Shown here: in pieces, positions 1-13,600 of the stretch
Numbering within the stretch: the first letter of the stretch is position 1
How the letters are laid out: each line of letters begins with the position of its first letter
Source of the DNA: Vitis vinifera
Lineage: Eukaryota; Streptophyta; Magnoliopsida; Vitales; Vitaceae
Direction: 5' to 3'
DNA: 64,000 bases
NCBI RefSeq assembly: GCF_030704535.1
Contig: NC_081815.1
Coordinates: 1,813,001 to 1,877,000, forward strand
Made by a program: the position numbers and the translations under genes
The notes under the pieces: model-generated
Databases searched by the model: none
What the model was told of the DNA's origin: nothing
The model's input: the letters and a program-made list of their open reading frames with translations, nothing else

Positions 1-1030
1 GAAAGCTTTTGATCGATACACCCTAGATCCAAATTATTACATTGGATTTGGAAATTAGATCTTATGCCAAATATAAAATTTTTCTTATGGCTAGTTATTA
101 GAAATGTCATTCCTATTTGTGAGTTCCTAATAGCTAGAAGAACGGAAATTTCAAACATATATTGTCTTTGCAATCAAAATATGGAAAATATGGACCATAT
201 CTTTAAAAATTGCCCTTTTGTCGAAGGAATTTGGGATCGCATTAAATTTGATTGTCCTACACCCTTTTTTTTTTTTAAGGTGATTTTTTTATTTTTTATT
301 TTATCATGGATTGATACAATTTATAAAAACTATAAAATTAACTGCAAAATTTTCAACCATCCAATGGAAAAAATTGCTATTATTTTGTAGAATGTTTGGA
401 TACATAGAAATCAAATGGTGTTTAAGAAAATCCAACCCAACCCCTTTCAAAGTCTTACAAGAATATGTGATTGGTCCTTAGCTTCAAAACAAATAATGTT
501 TTGTCTCTTGAGTAGTTGAAAAATGGATTCGTTGGATTCCTCCAATTAATGGAAATTTCAAATTAAACTTTGATGGTTCAAGAGTAAAAAATAGAAGTGC
601 ATCAGGTTGGATTATTAGAGATTCTAATGACATAATAGAAATGGCTACAAGTAGGCATATAGGCAATGCATCAATAATTATTGCAGAATGTATAACTTTT
701 AGAGATGGTGTGCTAACTGCTAAAAATAATGGGTTCTTAAATCTAGAGATTGAAAGCGACTCAAAAGTAATGATAGATAGTTATAATAAAAAAAAGTAAC
801 ATTTCTAGTTCTATTATGTTGTCAATAGAAGATATTTAGAAGATAACTCAATACCTTAATGTTTGTATTTATTGCCATATTTATAGAGAAGTAAATAAAA
901 CGAAAGATTGTTTAGCTAGAAAAGGTATCTATAATTTAGAGTCTTTCATATGGAGGTCAGATTTTCCTAGAGATGTTATAAAGTTAGGCTTTGAAGATTA
1001 TTGTGGGTCTTCTTTCAATCGTGTGTAGAT
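1..1030 (+). mobile_element. LINE (non-LTR retrotransposon) ORF2 3' fragment with zf-RVT and RNase H remnants
   Basis: The left edge cuts into the C-terminal part of a LINE ORF2. Positions 64-270 encode a zinc-binding reverse-transcriptase tail (zf-RVT type) with FFLWL, CLC-N and DHIFKNCPFVEGIWD. After a decayed stretch, about 521-800 encodes an RNase H-like segment (WIPPINGNFKLNFDGS, then AEC and ESDSK, which carry the expected acidic residues). A YREVNKTKDCLARKG tail follows near 885-935. Stops separate the parts, so the copy is dead. It differs from the LINE at 51-54 kb, which ends after zf-RVT without an RNase H domain, so two LINE groups are present. No poly(A) tail or target-site duplication was identified with confidence. 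Confidence 0.8.
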
Positions 1031-3895
1031 ATTCTACATTGAGTTTCTTTTCATAAAAATAAATAAATCTAAATTTATTTTTGAAAATCTTAGATAATCA
1101 TTCTTTTATGAAAAAGCAAACCACCTAAATTTTATACCATTTGATCCCGTTCTCAACAAAATTATATTCTATAAATTTCTAAAATTCAACCTCTTATTGT
1201 ATGATAAAACCAAAATAAATTATCTATCATTAATTCTAATGATTTTCTAATTAGATCCAATGGAATAAAAATAAAATTAATTAAGTTTAAGAAATAAAAG
1301 TTAGGATTTTGTGTTCTCTCTCAAATTAAAAATTAAAAAATGAATGAATTAAGTTAACAATGGAACACACACCTCAAATAGAAGGTTGGGCTTTAAAGTT
1401 GATTAGGAAGCCTGATATGCAAATAGATTGGGCTTACCATAAGCTGGCAGAGCCCATAATCTCCATTGCCATGCGGTTCATCATGCAGTGGGCCTAGCTT
1501 GGCCTGTTTAATCCCAGCCGAACACCATCAATAACCTAGATATCCGACATGTGGTTACAAAAGCTCTTAGATCCAAACAGCCAGAATCTCACATGACAGA
1601 CACACATGGACAGCTCAAGGTTATCATTCTTCCTGCATAGTACTCAAGATTTCAGGGGAAAAGGGATAACAGCTGAGCTGAAAGGCCCCAAACCCATGAC
1701 AAGATAACTTCATATATGAGGTTCCCATAACCAGAAAATGATTGGCCCATCAATCCCAACCGTTCAATATGTGATTTTCACTCAGAGCCCATCAATCATA
1801 TGGCTCAAAATAGGACACCCATGTTCCTAAAGAGAAGCTGCCCATTCCATACACACATATTTCCTGTTCACAACCATCCTTGCCCATGAAAATTTGGGGT
1901 GTGTGTGTGAGAGAGAGAGAGAGAGAGGATGGGGCCTTTTTGACATTGAGAAAAATGTCATCTAGCATGGAGGCTGAGGCCCTCCAGATTTGCAAGCACC
2001 AATACGAACACAACTAAGCTTGGACATACCTTATACTACTGACAGAATACATGATAAAGTTTCAAAATGTCTCCATCAATGTCTCTGGCTCGAAAATGTA
2101 CAGGAGTGATTAATAAGCTGCATACGTAGCCTACCTCGTGATCTTAAAAATTTGTGTTATGCTTTATTTATTTATTTTCTATCAATTTGCATGGATATTA
2201 TCAAGTTGATGGGATGAAATGGACAAGTACTTCTTCTGCTCTTTATAGGTTTGGGTCTATCTTCATATTTAAACCAGTATATGATTATGTTCTTTCTCCA
2301 TTTATAGGATATTTTTTGCTGTACCCGTTGTAGGGTTTTCCTTTAGAAAAAGGGCAAGAGAAGGGAAAAAAAAAATGGGTCCCTTTGTGTGGCATTGTAT
2401 GTTAATCCTGATTAAACCGTTCATAGTTCTTGGGTGTCTTTAATTCCCTTCCTCTCATGCCCTAAAAGATTTGAAATGACAATACTTTCCTTTGACACTC
2501 AGAAGTGGTATTGTACAACTCTCTCTTTATTTTGGGTGTAGGCTTTTTTTGGTCATATATGAATGACAATGGATTTCTTTCTCTGTTGATTCCAAGTAGA
2601 ATTTTTTTTTTAAGAAAAAGATCTGTCTGGTTTGAGATTACACAAACTTACTATTTTTTGAAGCATATATAGTTAAATTAATTGTTAAAGTAATGATGTG
2701 AGTGTGATTTATGGCATTTTGACAGGTCCTTGAGGGAGAGAGTTAAGGAGATGTAAATCCAAGAAAAAGTCCAAGTTGGTTTCAGATTTCCATGCAAACA
2801 GTCAAAAGCCTTGGTCTCTTCAGCTGCTTGTGGTGGTGATTGCAGATATTACAGGCAGTGATAACTAATTTGGGTGAGATGTGAATTTTGGGAAACCTTT
2901 CTGTTTGAATGGTTTCTTTTCTGCTCAGCCTTTGTGGTAAAAGAGAAAGTAATGAAAAGACAAAAGAAAAGAAAAGAAAAGACCTGATCAAGATACTGTA
3001 ATTTAACTGAGGATGGTAAAGAACAGAGATTTAAAAGAGGAAACAAAAAAATTGGGGAAAAGCCAAAAGAAAATAAATGGTCAGGTTGGCAATTTGAAGG
3101 GGGTGAGGTGTGGTCTGCAGAGAGGGTTTGGCCGGGTGCTTTAGCTGTCCCTTTGCCTGTGTCAGCATTCAATGCCTTTTGGCGACACTAAGGTGAGAGG
3201 GAGATATTCCCTTGCAAGTCTAACCTATCTCCGCTGCTCACTACCCTAATAATATTCCTTCCATTTATTGTAGGAAAATCTAAAATGCTCCTTACCGGCA
3301 TGAGTAGGAGTGCTCAGCCCCTCAAATGGTTGAGATGGGTTCTACTGAAATCCTCATCTTGATCTTTTCTCTTGCGGGTTATCTCAACTGGTTCAAGTTT
3401 TGCACTGCAACAATGCAGTACCCATGAATAATTGAGATAACAAATTTCTTGATTTTGCAGAAAATTAGCCGCGTAAGTTAGTGTACTATCTGTCAAGTGA
3501 AGTTACCATTTTTCCTTAGAGAGGATGATCATAGGATGATGTTGTAATATGCTATGCTCCTATCATCTCATGTTCTTGTCTTTAGTGGTAGCGTTTATTT
3601 CAACCAGGGTTAAGGAGGGTGGAGATTTTGCAGATAGGGTTGTGGCATATGGGGCAGTGTAGTAGGGTAGCAGCATTCTAGACTCTCCTTGCGTTTTGTC
3701 TTTTTTAAGTTGTCTCTTCTCACGTGAATGTCTTCATAGGCCTGTGCTTGAACTGATCAGCTCCTTTAAAAGTGGTTACCACTCTCTTGTTTAGGCCCTT
3801 TTAGTCTCTCTCCCCTCTCCCATTTCTCCACTTCTCATACCTTCACTGGACAACAACAAAAGCACTGTTCTTTCTTTGTTCTTTCCTCTCCCGCC
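1031..3895. other. Intergenic region and upstream region of the GATA gene
   Basis: No gene could be supported. The stretch is AT-rich to about 1350 and then of more balanced composition. A short (GA)n tract lies at about 1908-1926 and an AAAAG-rich tract at about 2955-2985. The last 150 bases before 3896 are strongly CT-rich, as in many plant 5' leaders. Short open frames here have no recognisable domain. Confidence 0.6.
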
Positions 3896-5041
3896 ATGAC
3901 TCCAAATTACCTAAATTCACCACCTCCTCCTCCTTTTCCTTTACAGCTCAATGAAGATCAACACCATCAGCTTCTCTTCAGTCCAAAGCCTCAACCTTCT
4001 TCTTCTTCATCTTCTTCTCTAACATGTCCTATTTTCTTCAGCCCAACTAAGGAGCAAGGTGGATGTCACTATAGGGATTTACACCAGGCACAACCTCAAC
4101 AAGAGGTAGTAGTACTAGTACTACATAATTTGAATTTGGCTTTTCTAGGGTTTTTATTTTTTTATTTTATTTTTTTTTAAGTTGTAAGTTTATCATTTTC
4201 TTTATCTGATCCTTTGATCTCTTTCTTGAAATTAGGCTCATGATAAATTTGTTTTCCGGGGTGGATCATATGATCATCCAACACTGGAGAGTGAGAGTGA
4301 CAATGGCCTCAAGTTAACCATTTGGAAGACAGAAGACAGAAATGAAAATCACAGTGAAAATGGCTCAGTTAAGTGGATGTCTTCAAAGATGAGGGTGATG
4401 CAGAAGATGATGATCTCGGATCAAACTGGTGCCCAAAAACCAAGCAACACTGCACTCAATTTTGGAGATCACAAGCAGCAATCCTTGCCTTCTGAAACCG
4501 ATTACAATAGCATCAATTCCTCTAATATCAACAGCAACAACACAATTAGGGTTTGTGCAGATTGTAACACAACTAAGACCCCTCTGTGGAGGAGTGGCCC
4601 AAGAGGCCCTAAGGTACTTAAATTTCACCCTTTCCCTTTCTCTAAATTATGATAATAAAAATTTGTTTATAACATTCCTCCACAATTATATTGGTGCAGT
4701 CTCTCTGCAACGCCTGCGGAATCAGGCAAAGGAAGGCTAGACGGGCCATGGCTGCTGCTGCTGCAACTGCTAATGGCACAATTCTTCCAACCAACACAGC
4801 ACCCACAAAGACCAAGGCCAAGCACAAAGACAAGAAGTCGAGCAATGGTCATGTTTCACACTACAAGAAACGGTGCAAACTGGCTGCGGCCCCATCTTGT
4901 GAAACAAAGAAGCTTTGTTTCGAGGACTTCACCATAAGCTTGAGTAAGAATTCCGCTTTCCACCGAGTTTTCCTCCAAGACGAGATCAAGGAAGCGGCGA
5001 TCCTGCTAATGGCTCTATCTTGCGGCCTCGTCCATGGTTGA
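3896..5041 (+). CDS. B-class LLM-domain GATA transcription factor (GNC/GNL, GATA21/22-like)
   Basis: Exons 3896-4105, 4236-4613 and 4700-5041 give 309 aa; all junctions are GT-AG and in phase. One class IV zinc finger spans about residues 177-202: C177-x2-C180-x18-C199-x2-C202, with TPLWR and the basic tail RQRKARRA. The second intron lies inside the finger, after GPRGPK. The C-terminus ILLMALSCGLVHG contains the LLM motif (residues 298-300), the mark of B-class LLM GATAs. The upstream block KWMSSKMRVMQKM is also conserved in that group. The N-terminus is Pro/Ser/Gln-rich. Known role of the family: nuclear regulators of greening, chloroplast number, nitrogen and cytokinin responses, and repressors downstream of gibberellin and auxin signalling. 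Assignment to the LLM group is firm. Whether it is GNC or GNL needs a tree. Confidence 0.93.
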
Positions 5042-6502
5042 GTTTCCCATAGATCTTCACTCCAATTTTAATTAGGCTATTTCAGTTTCATGGTTTTTAC
5101 TTAGACTTAGAGAATAGTAGTGTGATCAGTGTCATGAGAGATGGAGAGTAATGATAAATCATGTGAGAGGTACCGCAAATTCAATAAAATCAAAACCAAG
5201 GAATAAACATTATGTTTGGTAATCTTGTGAGCTTCTTGTCCGATATCATGAAATCTTAATTATTCTGAGGGTATAATGATCATTAGCTTTATTAAATCCA
5301 AGTGATTTTGATCATAATATAGATAGATAAAAATCAATGGTGAGACCAAGCAGTGGAAGCACGTGATGGAATTTGTATGCTAGCTAGCGAGCTGGTGGAA
5401 AACAGTAGTACTATAGCTACTAGTATATCGATTATCAGTGGTGCAGATTGTCTGATTCACATGCTTGATAATACACAGCCTAAAGCTTCACACACTGGCT
5501 CTTCAATAATACACGAATGTGGCAAAAGAAACAAAGCCGAAACATGATCTGTTTTGTAAGATGTAGCTAACTGGCTCCACAATCATGATGGTGATGATTC
5601 AAACAGGCTAAAACAGCTTTTCGCCTCTTAGGGATCTGATAGATTGCCCTAGGGGATGGTGGTCTCGTCCCAGACACTGATTGAAAGAGTCTTGACATAG
5701 AGAAAAAGTGGCGTTGCATTATAGGGTAAGAACTACTGCATTTGCAGTGCCCGTGGGGACTGAAGATATTAAACACACACATGAACAGTGGCCATCAAGT
5801 CAAGTCTATGATGAACGTGACTTCATTTAAAAGGCCTTAGTTTTTGAACCAGAACGTTTGTATTGGAGGGAGGTTGACGAAGATGCTACAGCCACAGCTA
5901 CCATGCGTTTGTTTGTAAAGTCTGTGGGTGTATATATACGTATATAATATGATGTTTCCTTGTTAGTTTTTTATTTTTTTTGAAATCCTTGAAAAACTGT
6001 ATTGGGAATAATTATCAGTCAAGAAAAACTATAGTGTGGATGACTGTGGAGTGCATCTGAATGTTGTCCTTTGGTAGTGATAAAAATATTGTTATTTTGG
6101 ATTGCCAAGAGTCTATTATTATCGGTTTGGAATTGTTTTTGAAAATAATTTTGAAATTGATAGGTAAGAAGTTCAAAGTGAGAATTTTTCTATGTAATAA
6201 ATAAAGTAAAACTTTCAATTTATAGTTTCCAATCTCGAATACCAAAAAATATTCCAAAAGGTCTTTCCTAGTCGAGATCAAACAATTAAAACTTTTTGAC
6301 AAATACATTTTGCCAAAGTGTGTATTTACTATGATATCATATAATGTTTAAGAATAATAAATTAAATAAGTAAAAGTGATATTAAATATTTACATATATT
6401 CCATGATGAATAAATATCATCATTTGTTAATTTTTCATTGATAATATTTTGCCAAAAAAATAAACATATATTTGTCATATCAATTTTGGGAATTAATCAA
6501 TG

Positions 6503-7313
6503 TTTTGGATCAGTGATTGAACTGGAAAAATTACAGGTTCACGATTCACCGGTCAAACTGTGGTTGAACTGATGACGTTATGAATAATAATTTATATATT
6601 ATATAAAAATTATAAATTATTATAAGAAATTAAAATTATATATAATTAAATTTTTTTATAATATTTCATTTTTATATTTGACATATCAAATTAACTGATG
6701 AAAAGAAATATAAATATATTAATATTTTAAATTTTATTAAATAGAACATTTATCATATTTAAATATTTAATTTTATTTACATGCCTTTTGTATTTTATTA
6801 ATTTGAAATTATTATGTTAATTAATTTATATTATTATTTTAATTACATTATATAATTATTATAAAAATAAATGTGAAAGTGTTTTATATTTTTATACAAT
6901 AAAATTTTTTTAAAAAAATATAAATTTTGTTATATATTTTTATTTGCAAATATAATACAATGACGAAATTTCATAACTTAATGGTTAAACTTCACTTTTT
7001 ACACCTGAAGGTCCCAATTTGCAAAAAAATTTCTTCTCACTTACTAATCCCACATCAAAAATGGATAAAAAAATATGTTGGGATTGTGAGGTATAAAAGG
7101 CATGCAAAAATCATTACTTTGTAAGATTAAAAACTTATTGGGCTTGATAACAAACGGGCAAAAAAAAAATTTGAACCATTCGATTCGAAGAGAGTTGACT
7201 GGTTCGTCCTGTTCAACTAATTCGATTCCAATTTAACCCTTGGTTGACTCAATTAACTGGATTGAATCGGAATCGTGATCTGCCAATCTAGTCCGATTTT
7301 TAAAACCATGGAA
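6503..7313. mobile_element. Probable non-autonomous hAT-like DNA transposon remnant
   Basis: The two ends are imperfect inverted copies. The left end reads CAATGTTTTGGATCAGTG. The reverse complement of the right end reads CATGGTTTTAAAAATCGGAC. Both continue into related GATTGAAC/TTGG-rich sequence. The middle is extremely AT-rich and non-coding. Similar ends occur in the element at 25.3-27.5 kb. Family placement is inference. A target-site duplication was not resolved. Confidence 0.45.
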
Positions 7314-7609
7314 TTAATTTCACCAATAATTATTTCCGTTTTGACATATCATTTAATTATAAAAATAAAAACTTATATACTTTGTGTGAATTATAAACTG
7401 TTTTCTCGCATAATAAATATTGCAAACTCATTGTGATTTATTACCCAATATTCTTTAGGATGAATATATTTGGTTACATATTTGATGATATTATTTGTAA
7501 GTATAAATAATTACTCAAAGTAAGGATTTAATAAAATGTAGTATATTTCCTAATTGACACTATTTTAAAATTTTTAATTAAATATATTTTTATTCATTTG
7601 TTTTTTATA

Positions 7610-8130
7610 AGGATGCAACTTGGGCAAATTGGGTTATGTTTAAGGGACTTGGACAATCATTTTCAATACTTAGGTTGAACTTAGGTTAGGTTTTTTCAAC
7701 CCTAATTTAATTTGGGTTAGGCTTGGGTCAAGGTTCTGATAACCTGAGCCAAACCCAAACCCAATTTATATTTTTATAATATTTATAATACTTATTATCC
7801 TATCTAATAATATTCTTCTTTTATATTTTTAAGAAAAAAATATCAAATTATATTATGTCATATATTTTTCATTTTTTTTAAAAAAATATATAAATTTATG
7901 TTTATTTTTTTATTACTATCATAAATCTTTTTCATATTTACTATTAATTTTTCACATAAATAGATAAAAAAATATTTTTTAAACAATATTATAGATGGAT
8001 TTTGAATTATACATATTGATTAACCTGAACTTAAGTTGAACAACCTAAGTTTAACTCGAACTCAACTTGAAATTAGAAAAATAAGATTGAGTTGAGCTTG
8101 AGTTGATTGTCTTAGGTATCAAATTGGATT
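7610..8130. repeat. Repeat with GGGTT/AACCC-rich ends, possible MITE-like element
   Basis: The left part (about 7630-7765) is full of GGGTTAGG, TTGGGTC and CCAAACCC words that can pair with each other. The right part (about 8015-8125) has AACCTGAAC and GAGTTGAG words of the reverse sense. The AT-rich centre has no coding sequence. The arrangement suggests a decayed inverted-repeat transposon. Boundaries and family are uncertain. Confidence 0.35.
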
Positions 8131-8844
8131 GTAAATAATTTCTTAGAACAAGATTGTAATTAAGTTTGTTTGGAGCTTTTTTTTCTATTGGTTATTTTAT
8201 TGGGTTTTGTAAAAAAAGCGCAGATGAAGTTTTGTGGTGTGTTTGGTTGCCAAGAAAAAGAGAAGGAAAGTAAAAGTTAACACATTTCCTAATATGATAG
8301 CAACACAAGTGTTGAAGTTAAAATCTATTTTCATTTTCCTGAATTTTCTTCGTGACCAAAAGGTAGAATTGGGTTTAGGGTTAGTCAAAAGGGGTGAAAA
8401 TTAGGATGAAATTACAAAAATGTCATTCCTAATGGGTCAACGAGTGAACAATGCTTTGAGATTGTGTTGTGGTAGTTTGGTAAATATTAAAAATAAATAA
8501 AGATAAATAGGGTAAACAAAGTGACAACAAACTTTTATAATATAAAGATATTGATGGATATTCCAATTTTGTTTTTCTAAATATTTTTATAAAAAAATAA
8601 TATCATTAATATATATGAATATAAGTAGAAGACAATCATTATCATATATGAATATAGGTAGACAATTCAAATTTGTTTTGTTTCCATCTTTACATTCTTC
8701 AATGAATCTATTAGAAATGCTTTCAAAGCATTTTAAAATGTTATTTGAGAATTTCTATAAGTGATTCTTCAAATTTTAGAAGTGATTCTAAAAATTTTGT
8801 CAAATACCTACTTTTTATAAGGTGGTAAGTATTAAGAACTGGTT

Positions 8845-8960
8845 TTAAAGTGTGTTTGACAGTGATTTTAAGAAATATTTCTAATCTTTCTAAGACTAAA
8901 TAATAAAAAATTTCAAATATTAAAAAGATAAGAAACACTTCCTGTTAAACGAGCTCTTAA
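8845..8960. mobile_element. Short foldback MITE (same family as 18172-18294)
   Basis: The left arm begins GTGTGTTTGACAGTGATTTT. The right end in reverse complement reads AGAGCTCGTTTAACAGGAAG and runs on into GTGTTTCTTATC. The arms are imperfect inverted copies about 40 bases long around an AT-rich loop. The words GTTTGACAGTGATTTT and AACACTTCCT also occur in the copy at 18172-18294. Non-coding. Confidence 0.5.
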
Positions 8961-9222
8961 TCCCTCTCAAAATCATTCCAAAACGGGTTATAAATTATAC
9001 ATGTGTTCGATTTACTTGCAAACATGCACACAACAAAGTGTTCAAAATATTTCTCCAAATTCAAGATAAAAATTTACCAATACAGCTTAATTAGCAACAA
9101 ATGGATAAATAGAAGAAAGAAAAGGGCCCAAGTGCAAAGCCACGATACAGTTTTTACAAATAGTCATAATAAAGAAACTCATTTCATTTTGGTATAGTAG
9201 AAATAGAAGTAGCTAGTTTTGC

Positions 9223-10647
9223 TTACTGGAAGTCTGGGATCTCAAATACTCGGGCAGTACCATCAAGAGAAACAGAAAGAAGGAAGTTCCTATCAGCAGA
9301 TACAGCCACAGACTGGATGGCATCGGAATGCCCACTGAAGATCCTCACACAATCTCCAGAGAGGCTATCCCAGATTCTTACTTTCCCATCCACACAACCA
9401 GCAGCTATGTACTTAGAAGCACCTAGCCATGACAAGCATGTCACCCCATCCTGTTCACAGGGATACAAAAATATGAGACTTTGATGAGAAACAGACAGGC
9501 AGTTCAATTTTTGGAAGGTGTTTTACTACTATTTTTTCTATATGAAACTGTACTCCGACAGACCTCGTTGTCACATGTGCAGCGCGGAGATGAATGCTGC
9601 AGATCCCAGAAAATGAGCTTATTGTCCATGCTGCCTGTTGCGGCCCATGGAGGACTGCCATGTAAAACGAGTCATGATCATGTTTACGTGAATTATAAAA
9701 AAAAAGACTTAACTTAATAGGATAACTCTTAAGAAGTACAAAGTGATTTCTTTATCAGTGTTTCGCCTTTTGGGAAAAGGGAAAACTTCAAGAAGAGACC
9801 CCTGCTAAGATATTATTATCTCTCTTCAAACTATAAGATGCTCAGTTCTTACTGGCGCCAAAGCAATCTTGCATACCACGGGGTTCTTAAAGCCAATTTT
9901 AGAAACATTAGTAATAAATCTATAGCTGTTGCGACGGTAGCAGCAATCATAATTAAATTACCTTATCACAGCAAGTCTTGACAGTAAACTGGAGCATAAT
10001 GATGTAGAATGTTTGCTTGTTGGGAATAAGCCGACAGCAAGAGCTAAATGAAAGCAGAGAGCATTCTGCACTCTTGAGGGGTGAAATAGATTGTATTATC
10101 TTAGATAAAAAGGAGGGGAAGCGATTTGATAAGATCAAAAGGCCAGATTCTGTATGCACCTGACACACGTGGTGGGTGTTTCTTATTGGCTTATACCATA
10201 ACATTTGAGCCCCTCATTTTCAAGTAGGTCAAGGCTCAGGTTGTAGTACCTAAGTTGAATCTGACCACTTCTAGCCAATGTAACTAAACTAACACCAATT
10301 TACAAATTTCAAATTGCCATTTTGATATAGGATTCACTATAATATAGGGTTACACCATGATCAGATGTACCAAGTTAGGTGTTATTGTAACACATTGCCA
10401 GTTCCATTGGTCAAAATTATATTCAAACTTCCCTTTGATGCACCTTATCATCACATTGGAACATGACAACATCCACAAAATCATAGATGGATTTGAATTA
10501 TGTCAAAGACTTTTTCAGTCAAAATTAAATTTCAAATAATCACATCCACAAACTACAAAAAAACTTCTTCAGTCATTTATCAAGAAATAATATTATGATC
10601 ATTAGTATTCACTTTTCCCGACCACCATTGTGATGTTACTTATGTGC

Positions 10648-10692
<45 letters not shown>

Positions 10693-13600
10693 TGTTCAGG
10701 GTATACACCTCAGTGAAAGGCCAATACATTCGATTGAATCTGTGTGAGAAGTCAACGAACTAACCACCTTTAGATCACACATGAAAGTTTATTACCAACC
10801 TGCCTGATAGATAAGAAATATTCACATCCTCTAAAATCCAGCAAATTTATCAACTGGTACAACTAAACTTGTAAGGACGAAAAGCAATGCACACACAGTT
10901 GCTATCAATTTATTGAAGAATATTTTGAAAGGATGAATGGATGATGCACTTAAAATTAACAACAGACCCAATTATCTATTGTACCACAAAAGTAGATAAA
11001 TAAGTAAAGCATACAAAGATAAAAGACAGTTTTAGAAGCCAAAGCAGCTAAAAATTATAAACCAGGTGTGAATGCACCAAATGTCATGCCATGTCACATA
11101 AACCCATTAACACAACTTATGTACCGAAGTCCCGTCAGAAATTCTCAAAATTTGCTGAACCACATAGACTCTACTGTCTAACATGCCCCACAAAACCCTG
11201 GTTGGTATAGTACAATGACCCAAGTAGGAGCAACCCTAGCTGCAATAGGAGTGTAGCCCTCAGCACTACAACGGTGAATATGTCAAATGCCAATTGCTCT
11301 AAACACCACAAAATGACATATGAAAGGACTAAAATAGAGATATTAACTACCACATGAGGTTCTGAAAATACATGATCATTATGAAGATATGTTGTTATCA
11401 ATTTAAAATGATAGCAAAATTTAGGAAAAAAACCTAAAATTTTGAGTAACAATTATGGAACATTGTACATACATATATACATAAATATGTACATATATAA
11501 CTATAGTTAACGGAATAGAACTCAGATTTACGTGCAATTCTGATTTTTATGGAAGCTTAGTTGCTTAATTCAGGGTCCATTTTTAGGAACTATTTTATGC
11601 AACACATTCTTGGACTCCAACATCCTATTTTCACAAGAAAGATTTGCCGTCTTCTCCAAGAGCACTACATACAATTTTCACTTCCGAAAAGTGGCAACCA
11701 TGTTATTTAGAAATGATTAAAGTCTTTTGAGATGAGTTTTGTGGTTCATGATCTTATGAAGAGTAAAAGACTTCCTCAAGTTGCCTGTGATCAATTTGGA
11801 AACTATGTGGTCCAAACAGCCCTTTAAGCCCATAGAGGTAACTTAATTTATCCAACTGTGTACAAATCAAGATTGCACATATGACATATAACACGGCTAG
11901 ACACCAACAGCATTATTCAAACAAACCACCAATATTATTGTCTCATGCAGGCTGCCAGCAGGGTGTTACACAGATCTCTTCCATAGGACCCAGACCACAT
12001 TTGGCAGGTCTAGCATTCCATCTGCATGACAATAACGTGTTCAAATTGATCGACAATGGAGTTCTGATATAGAAAGCTCTACTTGTTCCTCAAACTTGTC
12101 GTCCTTCCTCATTTGTGTGTAGCATCTTTGGCAGTTCGATGTAAATGAACTGTCTGTGCCTTTATTTAGTAGCCATTTAGCGAGTTTAATGTAGTAAAAC
12201 ATTTTTATAGATTCACCGGGGTGCAAGCTTTCTGCACACCTGTATACAGTTTAGCAGACAGTTTAAGGACTATGAAAGGGATCTTTGCTCTCTTCTATGT
12301 TACCGTATATTGGGATGATTATTGTTGTTTTCCTACTCAGTTAACTTGAGATATCAATTTGGGTGATAACAATTTTGCTTAGTATTTTGTATTTGATAAT
12401 TATATGCTTTTTGTTCTATCAGCATGATCAACATTGGATAATATAGGCAATTTAACAGATTTATATGAGGTTGGGAACAAATATTTGCTTTCTAGGTTTC
12501 CCTTTAATGAAATTGAGGCTGAGTTCTATCACTGGTCTCCCAAGGACAACGTCTCTAATAATACTTTTAGTAGATAAAATGTGGTCTCCCATGTGGAGGA
12601 GCTAGCCTCAGCAAGCAGCATCAAATAAGAAAAGAGTTGAGAGATGACATGAGTTTAACATCTATATTAGAATTTTATTTTCTTCATGTTAACATCTTAA
12701 AGCTTCTAGAACTTCACTGTTACACAGTGTTTTGCAGGCTTCACTCGACGACTTTGATCCCTCCTATTTAAAAAATAAATAAGAATGAAAACTTTGCTCA
12801 GACTTTTGACTTAAAATTAATGGCCTCCTATGCATTGTTCTCATGTTGTTTTCTTTTTTACTATTTTTCTGTATCTTTCATGGTTCCTGATCATTTGAAC
12901 TATATCTTGATGCATATGCCTCAGACACAAGGCTTACATCTCAAAATCAAAGTGCGGTTTAGGTTCTTACATTTTTATTTCCAAACATAGACTACTATTT
13001 TGTGTTCTCTCTCTCTATTCTCTCTTGATATTCCTCCTTTTCTAAAATTATTCACCTGGAGATAAAAAATAAAATAAAATAAATAAAAAGTTATCATTTG
13101 CAGTCAAATCTCAGTGCAAATTCTATGATGGAATTAGGTTATTGGAAACTCATGAGAGTCAGTTGTGGCTATTGAGCTTTTCTTCTTTAGCTAAGATACT
13201 TGTATCTTTCCTCAACAAAAATATTACATAAGTATGAGAAAGAGAATGACAGTTTACCTGGCATAAAAAAGCTAGCAACTACGAATCACATGCCATATGT
13301 AAAACAGACAACACAGATATGATATAACCAAACAATAAGATCAGTTCATTGCCAAGTTTCAAATTTCAGTCCAGAGATTTCAAATTACCAAGAATATAAA
13401 AATGGCCCCATTTGAAATGTCAAAAGTTTGAGCTAATTTCAAAATTCAGAATGTTTATACACATGTGATAGTGTTAAAATTATGAATCTAATATGACTTT
13501 TCTAAATCAATAGTACAAAAGCACAATTACAAAAATGAGGGAACAAAACAAGGGATTAACAAGAAATCAAACCTTTCCAGTTGTGATATTCACAACGTGG

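Larger units (their letters stand above)
5042..9222. other. AT-rich intergenic region with transposon remnants
   Basis: This lies between the convergent 3' ends of the GATA gene and the AAMP-like gene. The first 100-200 bases are probably GATA 3' UTR. No coding exon was recognised. The part from about 6300 to 8960 is very AT-rich and holds at least three repeat-like segments, listed separately. Open frames of 60-100 codons here are low-complexity and have no domain. Confidence 0.6.
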
